Assembly (NCBI GenBank): GCA_016290135.1 | Contig: JAEESW010000001.1 | Location: 119,565 to 183,564 of the forward strand | Origin: a bacterium | Lineage (GTDB): Bacteria > UBP6 > UBA1177 | Length of the DNA stretch: 64,000 nucleotides | Reading direction: 5' to 3' | Part shown: positions 55,701 through 62,799 of the stretch, piece by piece | Layout: every line of letters starts with the position of its first letter | Position numbering within the stretch: the first letter of the stretch is position 1 | Made by a program: the position numbers and the translations under genes | Notes under the pieces: generated by a model | Told to the model about the DNA's origin: nothing | What the model saw: only the letters and a program-made list of their open reading frames with translations | The model's database searches: none

Positions 55701-57228
55701 GAAAGACGCTTTTGAACAGTGTGAGAACTCTACAACCGGCGGATATACAGACTGGAGACTTCCCAACATCAACGAGCTTTCTTCACTGCTGAATTATAGT
55801 AAAACATCCGGCAGAGAGTTTTCATATCTCCCTGGAATTTCGTCAGGAGTTGAATTCTGGTCTTCCACCAATACTTCAGCACTGATGGCTTTAACTGTAA
55901 ATTTCTTAACAGGTGAAAGGAGAGTTCAAAACAAAGATAAAGGGAATACCATTTACTACTATATCTGCGTTCGTTCCGATCTGTGCGGGGAAGAGCAGTT
56001 CCTTTACGGTAAAAACTGTATTGCCAACAGATGTGTTTTGAATAAGCCGTGCGAAAGCGTCAGCCACTCTGACGGTTCATGTACTCCTTTGACGGCAAGC
56101 ACCTATAGATGCGGTTGCGAAGAGGGGTATGTCTGGAACCCGGGTACTTCTTCATGTATAGAAGATTTGTGCGCAACAAACAATATCTGTAGTTCAATTG
56201 AAGGTTCAGACGGAACATGTACTCCGGTATCCTCAGGAATACTTGTCAAATGCGGTTGTGTCGAAGGCTACTTCTGGGACGGTTCAAGATGCAGACCTAA
56301 AAACGTTTACGGCAATATCTGTACTTCACAGACAACTTGTTACAATGCTTCGGCTTCAATGACATGCCCGAGTTCGTCGAGTGCTGATTTCTACGGTCAG
56401 GATGCGCAGTATAGACTATGCACCGCGAAAAGCTTTAACAGCAAAACTATTTCAGGAAATCAGGTCGTTGAAGATTTGAATACTGGACTTATGTGGCAGA
56501 AAACTCTTCCAAGCACGACATCGGACGGCACAACAACATATACGTCATACACATTCAATCAGGCTGTTACCTACTGTGCAAATCTTAACTACGGCGGATA
56601 TACAGACTGGAGAGTGCCAAGACCGAAAGAAATGCTTTCCACCATTTACAGTAGTACTGTCAACCCTTCAACGAGCACGACCTATTTCCCCGGACCTTAC
56701 GGAACGGTGGATCCTGTTCCATACTATTGGACATCAAAGAAGAACCTTTCTTCAGGAAGTGCATGGGTAGTAAATATAAATTACGGAGAGTTTGGCAATT
56801 CATTGAATTCAAGTAAGTTCTATGTCCGCTGTGTCCGAGGCGAACCTCTGCCTGATGCATCATCTTTCACAACAGAGACAGTAAATGGTGACAAGATTGT
56901 TACAGATCATGTTACTGGACTCATCTGGCAGTATGGTCAAGTTTACGGCAAAGATTGGCAGTCGGCACTTAGATACTGTGAAGATCTGACTTATGCGGGA
57001 TATACCGACTGGAGGCTGCCGAACAAGGATGAGCTGATATCCATTTTCAATTTTGATTCAGAAGGTCCTTATACGGATTTCCCGAATCGAACAATAGATA
57101 ACTACTGGTCATCAACCACTTATAGATACAGCGCAAACCAAGCTTGGAATGTAGATTTTTTCAATGGTCGATTGAACTACGGCAACACAAAAACAAATGC
57201 CACGATATATGTCCGCTGCGTCCGTTAA
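46768..57228 (+). CDS. giant modular surface lipoprotein with Lcl domains
   Basis: Lipoprotein of 3486 residues (lipobox LSC, Cys19). In order: a Cys-rich knot (about 36-58); an Asp/Thr linker (60-148); an uncharacterised region with nine AAGDPIM repeats (498-578); a largely helical part and beta domains (to about 1245); Myxococcus-type Cys motifs CGNGIVDSAEECEPS and CGDGILDEGEGCDGG; one Cys/Trp module (about 1355-1425); Lcl/DUF1566 pair 1 (1428-1720); an EGF-like unit; fourteen Cys/Trp modules (1772-2722); Lcl pair 2 (2776-3072); EGF-like units; Lcl pair 3 (3185-3486). Lcl domains have a C-type-lectin-like fold linked to adhesion. I infer a surface adhesin or matrix protein. The start is ATG 46768; the frame is open throughout, with no frameshift seen. 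Confidence 0.9.
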   Translation: MKRVYAVLMFFAMFFMLSCGGGSDSKGKKQGELYGACYPNKTCNEGLVCDEENDVCLPGDDSDISDTAVTDGDTTEPEPADDTDTEKPEPADDDTDTDTSSDTTPDNDTDTDTSDTIPDQDTDTDTSDTAPDQDTDTGDTEPLEGTENRTISGSYQIGSEVSGIEAALYECGKTEKLASANTNAKGAFSFKADISSDKTYCVKANGFASCFKGLKDHTANISEITNAVFLLDQNCSDLRNSETKIRKYAKLGTGEWLGELDYSKLSGIKEGLKLLSNYLKTTNSKTLSEKIAEDSKKETPEFAKFFNGFRVSVDKNEIIIGETSDSNANFNVEGGSTKVAPGFKITWTLKNKTADAANYTFTTTVPGEYTARAKLAAGSDTLSNDSATVLFLQRKSGGTVYVSDTSKNISFRIDDGIYGVIPKGTVVKKNGTKINSISYDILSSGGNQVSRLKFKPEGAVFEGDTMYFVHELGTVFGGAPIMLSATRTNADGSIDVLNSAAGDPIMMAAAGDPIMTTAAGDPIMSAAAGDPIMTSAAGDPIMTSAAGDPIMSAAAGDPIMTSAAGDPIMANAAGDPIMMGTSSSAMISQTGHYSTFTVEAASLPVSLDMLVARWCDMGSFLHLTSPIELIVKAVDQNKPDGEEKTDLLSYLDCEHFADLGNDLYELVNRPVGFQRNLNLIENIFFATEFYGRLLLKQENAGSSAYVAVRNGLELRSAIASLYTATTSYNRSAGVSELFDSSMVPLTYSGVTPEDYTAQAKAAIIGNSGASDKYIATKKEMMIFANYITTSSKGPDFSGVTTILTPDQLVCAWFNPEIQASNCSKVYTLNETGHVTLGGTEVSVAEANAIFTKYFMPFNSRLGEEEKLNLFRTFYLALRYAGTMFYNGSDMTEFYNIMLHTIYLVFDGINRNANAVSIVDTFDASAHTVSVLDGNEMVTRPYLTKLSALTDKISLKVASESANVEKVLVSIEGYEFEKVQENTRTYYRPVVPVSLKEKSIVLTPGTLNNGETALKTLLGSEDVDSLGNITGKMTIVATSKIANKTYSTQKTYDFFVNDDSAGVNSKPVPANIQVYLNDSTGHAIAANANPAIILNPGNKVYYPVDGVVSITDLAPAAYTVDAFADGYYAKNVSVNVPEGATFSVEIRLDEELTSTADANLELSVKIDTAKHPSKVYIQIYNDDMDLVANETAKFDTGTNTYETLNIEIPSGRYTLLAVGEDMYNYLEAITLYPGDNEKEIKVVAKNACGNGIVDSAEECEPSVEGTALTVLCGTIYPASTYPEKEAACNSDTCTFNKSECGKAALCGDGILDEGEGCDGGSKACAEIAGFGNSRGTAPCKNDDCSGYITAGYCTRTTESCGTLPANAQWNDGEGTFAQTYDGADWAPAAKAAKYGLTLEECTYSCKKGSVWDSASSSCVLYPLSLALVCTGANGCFDTESDAECPAYGEALFGQDAQYAATGFCMEHTLAKEGSGENAVVRDAYTHYEWQASASDAMSWDSANEYCSRLNDNGSDHTAAQWRIPSPAELLTIIDSGTASPALGDIFTTPEYSFWAAEDAKNGDNAWKADENGALTSVSKAENAGVVCIRYQSNYTPSGRRFTDENETVKDSESGLMWQKQPVSSSTWKEALEYCFNVSSADKFDWRLPNRNELASLVNYEKTNGALSDFPAMAAKGFWTSTSDVSSAAKAWTVDFADGSIASADKADTKYVICVRNDEPCFGDECPDACGFNPCKEMPNSTGLCTANGYDFTCGCKSGFNWNHANCLLDTTRYIACDGLPENAVWNTVFGISQSYNGENWYPSNVGTFNKIPSTTECRFVCATNYKWDADEEKCLPVSRMTQCSEKKPYSDWNVVSKISQTWDGEKWEPSSESEYNEEASEEECRFICKEHYNWDAENNLCDPERQPAACIGLPANAHWWNESAAITQTWTNGGWAPSATGSHSTDAEENKCYFTCDTNYEWNDTSCVAKTQTASCVTTTDNSEWTGGYSSITQTWNGSEWFPSEVGTYNTDKNPAYCRFKCKENYNWNGANCEPATQIATCTGLPEHAAWNKVSSITQTFTNGSWSPSNVGTFGNETATECHFKCNDNYNYDNGTGKCLAGTQTATCIGLPSNAQWINSTVTQSWSDSLGWTPAATGHHKSVSTDGCSFECETDHYIWDSGTSTCVGKTITNQNCTGKPGSAVWNTVSKISQTWSGSAWLPGLAATYNENPAADECRFKCPANYEWNGSDCIARTQIVSCGTLPANAAWNTVSQIKQTWNGSNEKWEPVVNLVHNDVSSETECRYTCKENYEWKNSACVAKKQTVACTGLPANAVWNSSTVVQEWNGTAWTPETTGIHTTGSATDKCYFKCIDEGTKFDWDTTTSTCKGHTKPSGCDNESLPANASWWNANINQTWNGTEWLPTTTGSFSNSAVDNQCRFKCNSHYNWNGATCEAETRISPCGTLPSNAQWNTASSIEQHWDESVSGFVPTLTPQYGTEATTAYCCYKCQENYRWNGSECVAATRQRECEGLPANAVWRTSSSATGTSFSITQEWSGEEWLPLLSGTHGSYLAGQCRFTCIDEGNKFKWENNACVPNTKTDQACEGLPENAEWTGGFTKISQTWNSTINSFEPSTVGTYSTEADSAYCRFQCKEHYIWSAEEGDEGDDGDCVAETRVVDCDEDALPDNALWNYAPYITQTWDGNDWTPGLTPEYSITGSENKCRYTCDDGYYYLDGQCVTNPCSSNQCRSTITTFSSGTCNTQPDSFPLSYACVCSNGFYWHGKTGCRSNKPTNFCTGASRCYGYGSEIDCPSEGEAFYGQDAQYAEKGFCAPKSFTVAGTTEQPVINDKNTGLGWQKSIRTVAATWSDAYNYCNNLNYGGYSDWRMPTVKELDTILDLGRRNSADPNYFSNTTYSYWWVNNKNETADKLWYVYQTSIKYWPTSYATNTSYKYYVRCVRGTELTEPTSESFSSDTTGVVKDTDTGLYWSTPGDSRVNWKDAFEQCENSTTGGYTDWRLPNINELSSLLNYSKTSGREFSYLPGISSGVEFWSSTNTSALMALTVNFLTGERRVQNKDKGNTIYYYICVRSDLCGEEQFLYGKNCIANRCVLNKPCESVSHSDGSCTPLTASTYRCGCEEGYVWNPGTSSCIEDLCATNNICSSIEGSDGTCTPVSSGILVKCGCVEGYFWDGSRCRPKNVYGNICTSQTTCYNASASMTCPSSSSADFYGQDAQYRLCTAKSFNSKTISGNQVVEDLNTGLMWQKTLPSTTSDGTTTYTSYTFNQAVTYCANLNYGGYTDWRVPRPKEMLSTIYSSTVNPSTSTTYFPGPYGTVDPVPYYWTSKKNLSSGSAWVVNINYGEFGNSLNSSKFYVRCVRGEPLPDASSFTTETVNGDKIVTDHVTGLIWQYGQVYGKDWQSALRYCEDLTYAGYTDWRLPNKDELISIFNFDSEGPYTDFPNRTIDNYWSSTTYRYSANQAWNVDFFNGRLNYGNTKTNATIYVRCVR
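48259..48501 (+). repeat. nine 27-bp repeats encoding AAGDPIM
   Basis: Nine consecutive in-frame 27-bp units encode xxAAGDPIM (first two positions NS, MA, TT, SA, TS, TS, SA, TS, AN). The core AGDPIM is invariant at protein level while third codon positions vary, indicating selection on the peptide and not only recent slippage. Confidence 0.95.
52078..54933 (+). repeat. fourteen tandem Cys/Trp protein modules
   Basis: The coding region repeats a module of about 65-70 residues with pattern C-x-LPxNAxW, ITQTW, W-xP, C-x-F-x-C, NYxW and a final C. There are four conserved Cys and three to four Trp per module. A fifteenth copy stands alone upstream at about 50830-51040. I do not recognise the module as a named family. 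Confidence 0.9.
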
Positions 57229-57241
57229 GGCGGTGTGACTG

Positions 57242-57314
57242 GTAGAGACGTGACCTGACACGTCTCATGAAATCACGGTTCATCGGTATAGACATCATAA
57301 TATGGCGTCTCTAC
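57242..57314 (+). other. switch-like inverted repeat element after the giant gene
   Basis: The segment GTAGAGACG at 57242-57250 can pair with CGTCTCTAC at 57306-57314 (9 bp perfect), while the overlapping GAGACGTG at 57245-57252 can pair with CACGTCTC at 57259-57266 (8 bp, 6-nt loop). The two pairings exclude each other. A further CGTGA / TCACG pair exists inside. No T-run follows, so it is not a plain terminator. The rest of the 172-bp gap to the next gene is AT-rich and shows no feature. Confidence 0.6.
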
Positions 57315-57400
57315 AATCCAATTTCGGTAAATCGATGATTTTTATTTGATTTTATTTGGTTGTTTTTTATTGTTTTCAGATTTTTTGTATCGGGGGAACA

Positions 57401-58528
57401 ATGACCTGGGTCCGGATGCTCACTTTTGCGGCAGTCGTGCTGACAGCTGCGGTCCTTATGACCAAATATTTCCTTTTTTCTTTGCAAAGTGCCTTCCCTG
57501 GGCTGAAGCGGTTTAAAAAGCTGCTGAATTTATTGTATATTTTCAATCTTGCTGGTTTTGCTCTTTTTCAGGAAAGGACATTCCTCAACACGAAAGCGTC
57601 CGAGGTCTTTGCCCTTTTGGTCTATTTTTACTTCACTTTCATGTTCGTTTTTGTCTCATACGGCGTTTTTTTCGAGGTTCTGATCCTGTGCCGCCGTTTT
57701 TTTGAGCAGATCTATGAAAAACGGCTCTCGGTCAGCAAGAGAAAGCTGTTTTTTGCCGTCGTTTCGCTGGTCGCGCTAAATACTGTAGCGGCGGGCTGGC
57801 TGCTGGCGCAGAACGTCGTCGTCAAAAGGATCGAAGTCAGAGATCCGAAGATCGCGCAGTACACCAAAGCGGTCCAGATCTCCGACATCCATTTCAGCCG
57901 CGTCATCGACGAGTGTTTCGCCGAAAAGATAGTTCCGATGATAAACGGTCTTAATCCCGACATCGTCCTTTTTACGGGCGATTACATGGACAAAGGGATC
58001 GCAGACCCGCAGAAGATCACGGAAATCATGAATAGGATCGAGGCTCCGATGGGAAAATACGCGATAAGCGGCAACCACGAATTCTATACCGGATACTTCG
58101 ACTGCATGGATTTCATCGAGAAAAACGGCTTCGAGTTCATGGACGGAAGGGTAGAGAATGTCGGACGCAACATCGTTGTCGGCGGAGTGATGGACAGGAG
58201 CGCCGAACAGTCGGAAGTCTTCTACCACGAGGATGAAAAAGTCCTGAAACAGTTCAAAAAGGAAAATTTCAACATCTATCTCAAGCACAGGCCGGAGCTT
58301 GCAGACGGCGACGAGACGCGCTTCGACCTTATGCTTTCGGGGCATACTCACGGCGGGCAGATATTCCCGTTCACTATTTTGGTCAAGCTCGTAAACAGGT
58401 ATCTGGCGGGGATGTATGAACTCGGAAACGGCGTAAAACTCTACGTCAGCCGCGGGACAGGTTCGTGGGGACCGCCTGTGAGATTCGGCGCGACGCCGGA
58501 AATAACGCTTATCGAGCTTAGACCGTGA
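57401..58528 (+). CDS. membrane-anchored metallophosphoesterase
   Basis: Calcineurin-like phosphoesterase of 375 residues. An N-terminal set of about four hydrophobic segments (to about 140) is followed by the catalytic domain (about 155-375). Metal-ligand motifs are all present: SDIHFSR, FTGDYMD, SGNHEF and SGHTHGGQ. The plan matches bacterial YkuE/YaeI-type enzymes, some of which act on UDP-sugar lipid A intermediates or related lipids; the substrate here is not shown. The ATG at 57401 follows GGGGGAAC; an in-frame TTG at 57356 is unlikely. The acyl-CoA dehydrogenase starts 7 bp after its stop. Confidence 0.88.
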   Translation: MTWVRMLTFAAVVLTAAVLMTKYFLFSLQSAFPGLKRFKKLLNLLYIFNLAGFALFQERTFLNTKASEVFALLVYFYFTFMFVFVSYGVFFEVLILCRRFFEQIYEKRLSVSKRKLFFAVVSLVALNTVAAGWLLAQNVVVKRIEVRDPKIAQYTKAVQISDIHFSRVIDECFAEKIVPMINGLNPDIVLFTGDYMDKGIADPQKITEIMNRIEAPMGKYAISGNHEFYTGYFDCMDFIEKNGFEFMDGRVENVGRNIVVGGVMDRSAEQSEVFYHEDEKVLKQFKKENFNIYLKHRPELADGDETRFDLMLSGHTHGGQIFPFTILVKLVNRYLAGMYELGNGVKLYVSRGTGSWGPPVRFGATPEITLIELRP

Positions 58529-58535
58529 GGCTGAG

Positions 58536-60089
58536 ATGAATTTTTTCAGCGATAAAATAAGAAATTCTCTTGCACTTTTTTCGTGCGGTCCGGAAAAATA
58601 TTCCTCTTTTCTTGATAGAATAGGGGAGATCTGCGGCGGAAAGATCGCCCACAATGCGGCGGCAGTCGATAAAAAAGAGGTCAGACTCGAAGGAAATTCC
58701 GTTGTTCTGCCGACGGAGGCACTCGAAAATATCGATGAATTGAAAAAGTGCGGCTATGTCGGAGCCGTTCTGCCTGAAATTTACGGCGGAAAGTCGCTCC
58801 CGAAACTTTTTGACGCCGCGGCGATAGAGATGATCTCGCGCGCCGACGCATCGCTGATGACGCTTGTTTCGCTTTCCGAAGCCGGCAACCTTATATGTTT
58901 ATATGGAACAGAAGAACAGAAAGAGCGTATCCTTCCGGGGATCGCATCCGGAAGACTTTCGTGCGCAATGGCCTTGACCGAAGCAGGGGCTGGCAGCGAC
59001 CTTCAGTCGGTGGAAACAGCCGCGGCAGAGGAAAACGGCAGGTGGTATCTCACGGGCGGCAAGCATTTCGTGACGAACGGCGCCGCCGATATCATGCTCG
59101 TTCTGGCAAGAAGTGAAGCAGGTGTTTCGGGCGGGCGCGGACTTTCGCTTTTTATCCGCGAAAAAGGCTCGGATGAAAACTGCAGGATCGTGAGTGTTGC
59201 GGAAAAGCACGGTATCTGCGGCTCTCCGACGTGCAATATCCGCTTTGAAAAGGCTGAATGCGGACTTCTGGGAAGAAGAAGGTTCGGACTTGTGAAATAT
59301 ACGATGGAACTTCTGCTTTCGGCAAGGCTTTCTGTCGCGGCTCAGGCGCTCGGGATCACCGAAGCTGCTTTGTCCGAGGCTGAAAAATATGCCGGGCACA
59401 GAGTCCAGTTCGGAAAAAGGATAGGGGAGATCCCTCAAGTCGCGCGGATGATCGAAGAAATGAGGGAAAGTGCCGGCATGGTGCGGCTGCTTGTCTATTT
59501 CACGGCGGCAAAATACGATGAGATGCAGGCTCTGCTCGCCGCGCCGCAAACTCCGGAGACTGCTGAAAAGGCAAGGGAGGTCCGTTCCGTCGTCGAATTT
59601 CTGGTGCCGCTCGCAAAATTCCTTGCGGCCGAAACTGCGGAAAAAGTCACCCGCGACGCTCTTCAGATCCACGGAGGAACGGGATGCCTGCGCGGAGTTC
59701 CGGTCGAAAGGCTCGTCCGGGACGCGCGTATAACCTCTATATATGAAGGAACAAGCCAGATCCAGATCTCGGCAGTCGTGCAGAAAGCGGCGAACGGCGC
59801 GCTTGGACATCTTGCGGAACTTCTTTTTGCAGGATTGGAAGGATCTGAAACTTCCGAAAAGATCATGCAGCGCGTGAAACTGCTGACTTCGCTTGCCGCG
59901 GCAATGATTGAAAACGGAAAAATCGAATCCTGCGAAAAAGAACTTGCTTTGTCGGCCGCATTACTTTCTGCCGCTGCACTTTTTGCCGCATACGGACCCG
60001 AAGATTTCTCCCGCGGAAATTTTTTCTCCCGCCTTATAGCAAAAACCGATTTTTTTCTTTCGCTTGCCGGGACCTCAGGCCTTCTTTGA
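58536..60089 (+). CDS. acyl-CoA dehydrogenase
   Basis: Flavoenzyme that introduces an alpha-beta double bond in acyl-CoA. The 517 residues exceed the usual 380: the core is normal but a C-terminal extension of about 120 residues follows. Visible motifs: MALTEAGAGSDLQSV and FVTNGAADIML (FAD site), AQALGITEAALSEAEKYA, VQFGKRIGEIPQVA, LQIHGGTGCLRG, and SIYEGTSQIQ with the Glu typical of the catalytic base. GAGG lies ahead of the ATG. No electron-transfer flavoprotein or thiolase gene is in the window, so its pathway is uncertain. Confidence 0.9.
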   Translation: MNFFSDKIRNSLALFSCGPEKYSSFLDRIGEICGGKIAHNAAAVDKKEVRLEGNSVVLPTEALENIDELKKCGYVGAVLPEIYGGKSLPKLFDAAAIEMISRADASLMTLVSLSEAGNLICLYGTEEQKERILPGIASGRLSCAMALTEAGAGSDLQSVETAAAEENGRWYLTGGKHFVTNGAADIMLVLARSEAGVSGGRGLSLFIREKGSDENCRIVSVAEKHGICGSPTCNIRFEKAECGLLGRRRFGLVKYTMELLLSARLSVAAQALGITEAALSEAEKYAGHRVQFGKRIGEIPQVARMIEEMRESAGMVRLLVYFTAAKYDEMQALLAAPQTPETAEKAREVRSVVEFLVPLAKFLAAETAEKVTRDALQIHGGTGCLRGVPVERLVRDARITSIYEGTSQIQISAVVQKAANGALGHLAELLFAGLEGSETSEKIMQRVKLLTSLAAAMIENGKIESCEKELALSAALLSAAALFAAYGPEDFSRGNFFSRLIAKTDFFLSLAGTSGLL

Positions 60090-60188
60090 ATCAAAAAAGC
60101 TCCACAAAAAATTGACCTTGAGAATAAAGTTGTGAAAAAGTCCAATATTATCAATAAGATAAAAAGTTGTCTGAAGGCCTAAAAATTC

Positions 60189-60216
60189 TTGACATTATTT
60201 TCAAATCCGCTAATTT
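60189..60216 (+). promoter_or_regulatory. promoter of the barrel-TPR cluster
   Basis: Consensus TTGACA (60189-60194) and TAATTT (60211-60216) are 16 bp apart, about 48 nt before the ATG at 60265. It is in the 175-bp gap after the acyl-CoA dehydrogenase gene, which otherwise shows nothing. Confidence 0.6.
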
Positions 60217-60264
60217 GCTTTCCGACTTTTTGGTGGTTTAACAATTCTATTTAGGTAAGGAGTC

Positions 60265-61128
60265 ATGAAACACAGTAAATTAGTCGCTTTAACACTTGCT
60301 TTTTTCGCATTTGTTTCTTTCCAGGTTTTTGCGGATGACCTTTTCGATTTGGACGGCGGAGCTGCAGGTCCGGAAGATCCGACTGCTGAAGCTGCCCCGG
60401 CTGAAGAAGGCGAGGCGCCCGCTGCCGAAGCTCCTCAGAATGCGGATGCACCGAAGACTGCACAGCTTGATGCAGGCGCAGCTTCCGCTGACTCGGAGTC
60501 TGAAAAGGAACTCAGAGACCTTAATGTTGAAAAGAAGAAACAGATTAAAGTCGTTCAGAAGAAGGACTTCACGAAGGACGGCCGCTTCGAACTCGGAATC
60601 GACATCGGTTTCGCGTGCGGCGATTGGGAAGATCTTCTTGCAGTCGGTATCAGAGCGGCTTATCACTTCAACGAATACATCGCCCTGCAGGCACGTTTCC
60701 TCTACGGTGCTGTTTCATGGGAAAACGAGACCCTCAAACAGGCGAAGGAAGCTGATGCTTATGTTGCAAAAAGCAACCTCATGCTCACAGGCGGCGCAAG
60801 TGCCGTTTTCACTCCTTTCTACGGCAAACTCAGCGTTTTCGGAGATTTGATCCCGAAGTATGACCTTAACGCTTCTGTCGGTGTTTATTACTACAGAACA
60901 GTTGCTGAAGGCGAAGGCGTAAAAAAGATGAACAACAACAACGTAGCGTTCCAGGTCGGTTTCGCTCCGAGAATTTTCTTGGGCAAAAACGCAAGTCTCA
61001 GCTTGAATTTCGACTGGTTCATCATGAAGGACAAACGCCCGAAACAGGAAGGCGGCAGCTCGGCATATCTCAAGTCAGACTTTTTGTTCACGATCAATGC
61101 AAGCATGTTCCTTCCCTTTGCTAAGTAG
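60265..61128 (+). CDS. outer-membrane beta-barrel protein, Glt-cluster type
   Basis: Exported protein of 287 residues. The signal peptide ends at VFA (residue 23). An Ala/Glu/Pro-rich acidic spacer (about 28-80) is followed by a barrel-like domain of alternating strands (FELGIDIGFACGD to SMFLPFAK). Size and order before a GltE-like gene recall the small barrels GltA/GltB of the Myxococcus gliding machine, but the sequence alone does not prove the family. AAGGAG precedes the ATG, and the next gene starts 12 bp after the stop. Confidence 0.7.
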   Translation: MKHSKLVALTLAFFAFVSFQVFADDLFDLDGGAAGPEDPTAEAAPAEEGEAPAAEAPQNADAPKTAQLDAGAASADSESEKELRDLNVEKKKQIKVVQKKDFTKDGRFELGIDIGFACGDWEDLLAVGIRAAYHFNEYIALQARFLYGAVSWENETLKQAKEADAYVAKSNLMLTGGASAVFTPFYGKLSVFGDLIPKYDLNASVGVYYYRTVAEGEGVKKMNNNNVAFQVGFAPRIFLGKNASLSLNFDWFIMKDKRPKQEGGSSAYLKSDFLFTINASMFLPFAK

Positions 61129-61140
61129 TGGGGTGGTACT

Positions 61141-62766
61141 ATGAAAAGAATACTGACTCTTGTTCTTATCGCCTTTACGGTGATGCTGGCAACGTCCTGC
61201 GCGACGCAGCTCACTGTCCGCGAAAAAGAAATGAAAAAATACGAGAAGATCGATGCGTCTCTCGTCGAAGGTATGCCTGAAGCGATCACAAAGGTCGTAA
61301 ACGCATACAACAGCGAGGACTACTTCACCTCCGCTGTCGGTTTCTATGCTATCATGAAGAACAACGAATGGGACAGACTGCATGACACCGCAAGGTATTA
61401 CTATGCAGAGTCTCTTTTCAGAATGGGGCTTTACCAGGCTTCCGAATATCAGCTTGCTGAAATCCTTTTCGAAGGTTCGGAATCGCACTATTTCGTATCG
61501 AGCCTTCTGAAACTTCTTGCCGTTACATACAAAACGGAAGATGAAAAGGTCCTTTTTGCAGTCCTTTCGAACGTTGACTACGAAGCTCTTCCGAAGAAGT
61601 TCGCCAACGAGTTGACTTACTACCTCGGCAAGATCAACTTCTACAACGGTCAGGACGAGCAGGCGCTCAAAATGTTCGGTCAGGTAAAGGACTACAGCTC
61701 CTTCTACCCGAAAGCAAAATACTTCCTCGGAGTCATTCAGGTCCGTCAGCAGATGTTCGCTGATGCAATGAAGAGCTTCACCGAGATCAAAGAGATGCCG
61801 GACGACAAGTACATCGGCACCGACATCAAAAAGCTGAAAGGTATGGCTGAACTCGCGCTCGGTGAACTTTACTACGCAGCTGCATGGCAGTCGCAGAACA
61901 AGCTCGCGATGTTCAACGTTGCTCTCAACTACTTCTCGAACGTAGGAAGAGACAATGCACAGTGGTTCGAATCACTTTTCGCAAGAACATGGGCTTCACT
62001 CATGATCGGAAGATTCGATTCGACGCTCGGAACGGTCGTAACTCTCCGTTCACCTTTCTTCACCGATATTTATTTCCCGGAAGTAAACATAGTTGAAGCG
62101 GTCACCTACTACAACCTCTGCCAGTATGACGAAGTAAACAACGTCATTGACTACTTCTTCAGCGTTTATCCGGATTATCAGAAGAAGATGGCTTCATGGC
62201 TCGAGAACGTCTCCACGAAGACCGGTCTCGACATTTATAAGGAACTTCTGGTAATGTACAAACAGGCTCAGGCAGGCGAGAAGACGGAACTTCCGGAAGC
62301 TGTTTTGAGAACTATTCTTACCGAATCACTGTTCGTAAGAAAATACAACCACATCAAAGAGATCGAAAGAGAACTTGCCATTATCGAAAAATCTCCCGAC
62401 TCTTTCAAAAACAGTGTCATTGCTCAGGATGTTTCCAAGAAGATGATGTATCAGCTGACCACCCTTAGAAATGAATCGGGTGTCTGGCTGGTTCAGAGAG
62501 TCCAGAATCTCAACAACGAACTCGGTCAGCTTATCGCAGATATGAGAGCGATACGTTTCGAGATGACGGATAGTATGAAGTCTTCTCTTGAAAAAGAAGA
62601 ACTTTACGGCAAAGAGGTAAAGGAAGAGGAAGAGACGGTTCAGAAGAAATCGGAAATGAATCCTTCCGTTCCGCAGAATTCCTACTACTACCCGTTTGAC
62701 GGCGAATATTGGGAAGATGAGCTCGGCTACTACTTCTTCAATGTCGACAATTTGTGCAAAGAGTAA
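61141..62766 (+). CDS. TPR lipoprotein similar to GltE/AglT
   Basis: Lipoprotein of 541 residues (lipobox ATSC, Cys20). Helical repeats of TPR type fill the first 380 residues. Segments such as ELTYYLGKINFYNGQDEQALKMF, FYPKAKYFLGVIQVR and FPEVNIVEAVTYYNLCQYDE resemble, by eye, the adventurous-gliding TPR lipoprotein GltE (AglT) of Myxococcota, including the long helical second half that ends in an acidic tail. GltE is part of the outer-membrane/periplasmic Glt complex. The preceding barrel and following TPR gene strengthen this. The identification is from remembered motifs, so moderately sure. Confidence 0.68.
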   Translation: MKRILTLVLIAFTVMLATSCATQLTVREKEMKKYEKIDASLVEGMPEAITKVVNAYNSEDYFTSAVGFYAIMKNNEWDRLHDTARYYYAESLFRMGLYQASEYQLAEILFEGSESHYFVSSLLKLLAVTYKTEDEKVLFAVLSNVDYEALPKKFANELTYYLGKINFYNGQDEQALKMFGQVKDYSSFYPKAKYFLGVIQVRQQMFADAMKSFTEIKEMPDDKYIGTDIKKLKGMAELALGELYYAAAWQSQNKLAMFNVALNYFSNVGRDNAQWFESLFARTWASLMIGRFDSTLGTVVTLRSPFFTDIYFPEVNIVEAVTYYNLCQYDEVNNVIDYFFSVYPDYQKKMASWLENVSTKTGLDIYKELLVMYKQAQAGEKTELPEAVLRTILTESLFVRKYNHIKEIERELAIIEKSPDSFKNSVIAQDVSKKMMYQLTTLRNESGVWLVQRVQNLNNELGQLIADMRAIRFEMTDSMKSSLEKEELYGKEVKEEEETVQKKSEMNPSVPQNSYYYPFDGEYWEDELGYYFFNVDNLCKE

Positions 62767-62799
62767 TTTGGTTTAGTCAATTAGTAGAGGTTTCTGAAG

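Noticed and set aside
57229..57400. Gap after the giant gene considered as tRNA or template repeat
   Set aside because: It cannot form a cloverleaf, and no stretch in it matches the end of the Lcl domain apart from chance words; only the inverted repeats are reported.
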